A stretch of DNA of 64,000 nucleotides, from positions 62,001-126,000 of the forward strand of contig NZ_JQKO01000011.1 in NCBI RefSeq assembly GCF_000746085.1. Direction: 5' to 3'. Shown here piece by piece: positions 62,559 to 64,000 of this stretch; positions within the stretch are counted from its first letter, which is position 1, and each line of letters opens with the position of its first letter. Under the pieces are notes generated by a model, which saw only the letters and a program-made list of their open reading frames with translations, was not told the DNA's origin and did not search any database. The translations under genes were made by a program, and so were the position numbers. The stretch comes from Methylocapsa aurea. Lineage in GTDB: Bacteria > Pseudomonadota > Alphaproteobacteria > Rhizobiales > Beijerinckiaceae.

Positions 62559-64000
62559 CTATTTCGACCGGCCGCCAAGAAGGCCTCGCACGATAGCGTG
62601 CGCGATCTGGGTTCCAGCCGAACGCGCGGCGGACTGGACCGCCGAACGAACGATGAGTTCTCCGGTCGACATGCGTTGCCGCTTGCCCCCCGGAGAACTG
62701 CCGAAAAGTCCGCCGATGGCCCCGGCGAGCGAACCAAGAAATCCGCCCGCCGCGTGCTGTTCGGATGTGGCGTCTGGAGGAGTCGCGGCGGTTCGATCGA
62801 GCCGGTTGCCGTCCTCTTGCAAATCCTCGAAGGCCGACTTCCTGTCGATCGTCGCCTTATATTTGGCGGAAAATCCGCTTGCCCGCATCAGCGCCTGGCG
62901 TTCCTCGATGCTGATCGGCCCGACCCGCGCTGAAGGCGGCGCGATCAGCGCCCGCGCGACGATTTCAGGCGTCCCTTTGGCGTCAAGCATCGAGACCAGG
63001 GCTTCGCCAACGCCCAGCTGGGTAATGACCGCAGCCGTCTCGAACGCAGGATTCTGACGGAATGTGTCGGCTGCGGCGCGAACCGCTTTCTGATCGCGCG
63101 GCGTGAAGGCGCGCAGCGCGTGCTGCACCCGATTGCCGAGTTGTCCTAGCACGGCGTCGGGCACGTCAAGCGGATTTTGCGTGACAAAAAAGACGCCGAC
63201 GCCCTTCGAGCGGATCAGGCGGACGACCTGCTCGACTGCGGTGAGGAGGCTCTTGGGAGCCTTGTTGAATAGCAGATGCGCCTCGTCGAAGAAGAAAACG
63301 AGTTTGGGCTTGTCGAGATCGCCGACCTCGGGCAATTGCTCGAACAATTCCGATAGCATCCACAAGAGGAACGTCGCGTAGAGACGCGGCGAGCGCATCA
63401 ATTTGTCGGCGCAAAGCAAGTTGACGGCGCCGCGCCCATCGGGGCCGATGCGCAGGAAGTCGTTGATGTCGAGCGCCGGCTCGCCGAAAAACGCCGCCGC
63501 GCCCTGATTTTCGAGCACCAGCAATTGGCGCTGGATCGCGCCAATCGTCGCCGGCGCGACATTGCCATAGGTCTTGGTCAGGGCCGATGCATTTTCGCCG
63601 AGGTGCTGCAGGATTGCGCGCAGATCCTTGAGATCGAGAAGAAGAAGCCCGGCTTCGTCGGCGATCTTGAAGGCGATGTTGAGGACGCCTTCCTGAATCT
63701 CGTTGAGCTCGAGAAGGCTGGCGAGAAGCAAGGGCCCCATATCCGATATGGTCGCGCGGATCGGGCAGCCCTGCTGGCCGAAAAGATCCCAAAAGACGAC
63801 CGGAAAATGGTCAGGCGCATAGGCGATCCCGATATCCTCGGCCCGTTTGATGAAATGCGGCTTCGATTCGCCGGGCATCGCGATTCCGGCGAGGTCCCCT
63901 TTGACATCGGCGGCAAAAACCGCCGTCCCTGCGCGTGAAAACCCTTCTGCGAGAAGCTGCAGCGTCACGGTCTTGCCGGTTCCGGTCGCGCCGGCGATGA
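62559..64000 (-). CDS. HerA-like ATPase, DUF853/YjgR type (partial, 5' end beyond window)
   Basis: At least 480 codons are present; the N-terminus lies past the right edge. Walker A is visible at the edge as GATGTGKT (about 63960-63990). The Walker B and arginine-finger region includes KLVFFFDEAHLLFNKAPK and GVFFVTQNPLDVPD. The C-terminal part is Ser/Gly-rich with GGFLGSLAGAIGGLFGSSPG. Members are hexameric P-loop ATPases of the FtsK-HerA superfamily with unknown substrate. It is convergent with the peptidoglycan-binding gene. Confidence 0.9.
   Translation of the reverse strand, partial: IAGATGTGKTVTLQLLAEGFSRAGTAVFAADVKGDLAGIAMPGESKPHFIKRAEDIGIAYAPDHFPVVFWDLFGQQGCPIRATISDMGPLLLASLLELNEIQEGVLNIAFKIADEAGLLLLDLKDLRAILQHLGENASALTKTYGNVAPATIGAIQRQLLVLENQGAAAFFGEPALDINDFLRIGPDGRGAVNLLCADKLMRSPRLYATFLLWMLSELFEQLPEVGDLDKPKLVFFFDEAHLLFNKAPKSLLTAVEQVVRLIRSKGVGVFFVTQNPLDVPDAVLGQLGNRVQHALRAFTPRDQKAVRAAADTFRQNPAFETAAVITQLGVGEALVSMLDAKGTPEIVARALIAPPSARVGPISIEERQALMRASGFSAKYKATIDRKSAFEDLQEDGNRLDRTAATPPDATSEQHAAGGFLGSLAGAIGGLFGSSPGGKRQRMSTGELIVRSAVQSAARSAGTQIAHAIVRGLLGGRSK

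Noticed and set aside
1-64000. tRNA, rRNA, CRISPR, prophage or insertion sequences
   Set aside because: I looked for TTCGA-type T-loops, regularly spaced repeats, transposases and integrases and found none convincing; a tRNA scan would be needed to exclude them firmly.

Overview
The window is a high-GC chromosomal segment with ordinary bacterial gene density. Protein content and gene order point to an alphaproteobacterium of the order Hyphomicrobiales (Rhizobiales). Supporting signs are an Aap-type amino-acid transporter, a PopZ/DUF2497 protein between tolC and valS, a MucR regulator, an ExoR-like Sel1 protein, a lexA gene preceded by a GTTC-N7-GTTC SOS box, and Rhizobiales-style short interspersed repeats. 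A formate--tetrahydrofolate ligase hints at C1 metabolism, as in Beijerinckiaceae or Methylobacteriaceae, but one gene cannot settle the genus. I saw no rRNA or tRNA gene, CRISPR array, prophage, transposase or integrase.

Layout. 0.3-2 kb: fhs, then a convergent small secreted protein. 3-8.7 kb: metC, divergent from the aapJQMP transporter operon. 8.8-14.8 kb: a tiny secreted Gly/Tyr/Trp-rich protein with a clear terminator, a JmjC/cupin-type oxygenase, dnaE and a glutathione S-transferase. 14.8-21.4 kb: a divergent sulfur-stress locus. On one side lie a BigR/SqrR-like ArsR repressor, a DUF2892 protein and a sulfide:quinone oxidoreductase; on the other, a membrane-fusion protein, an RND pump and an AhpD-like protein. 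21.5-26.9 kb: accessory-looking genes, namely an orphan TAXI-type receptor, a large secreted protein that looks foreign, an orphan GlcD-type oxidase and a NucS-like nuclease with an unusual N-terminus. 27-29.3 kb: rpsB-tsf.

29.4-37.7 kb: two envelope or membrane proteins of unknown function, then pcm-tolC-popZ-valS. 37.8-39.9 kb: mntH and mntR, divergent. 40.6-45.1 kb: exoR-like, DUF1772, DUF72, xthA and a UbiH-like monooxygenase. 45.3-51.7 kb: gltA, gltX, comEC and lexA. 52-57.1 kb: a hibernation factor, sodB, an unknown membrane protein, an S9 oligopeptidase and msrB. 57.5-64 kb: mucR, sufE, a DUF5330 protein, a DivJ-like sensor kinase, a peptidoglycan-binding protein and a HerA-like ATPase cut by the right edge.

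Most of the window is conserved housekeeping DNA. The best candidate for something new is the locus at 14.8-21.4 kb. It places an RND pump and a CxxC AhpD-like protein opposite a repressor whose two cysteines have the spacing of persulfide sensors, next to sulfide:quinone oxidoreductase. The next best are the nuclease at 26.1-26.9 kb, the secreted protein at 22.9-24.6 kb, and repeats that begin exactly on gene stop codons.
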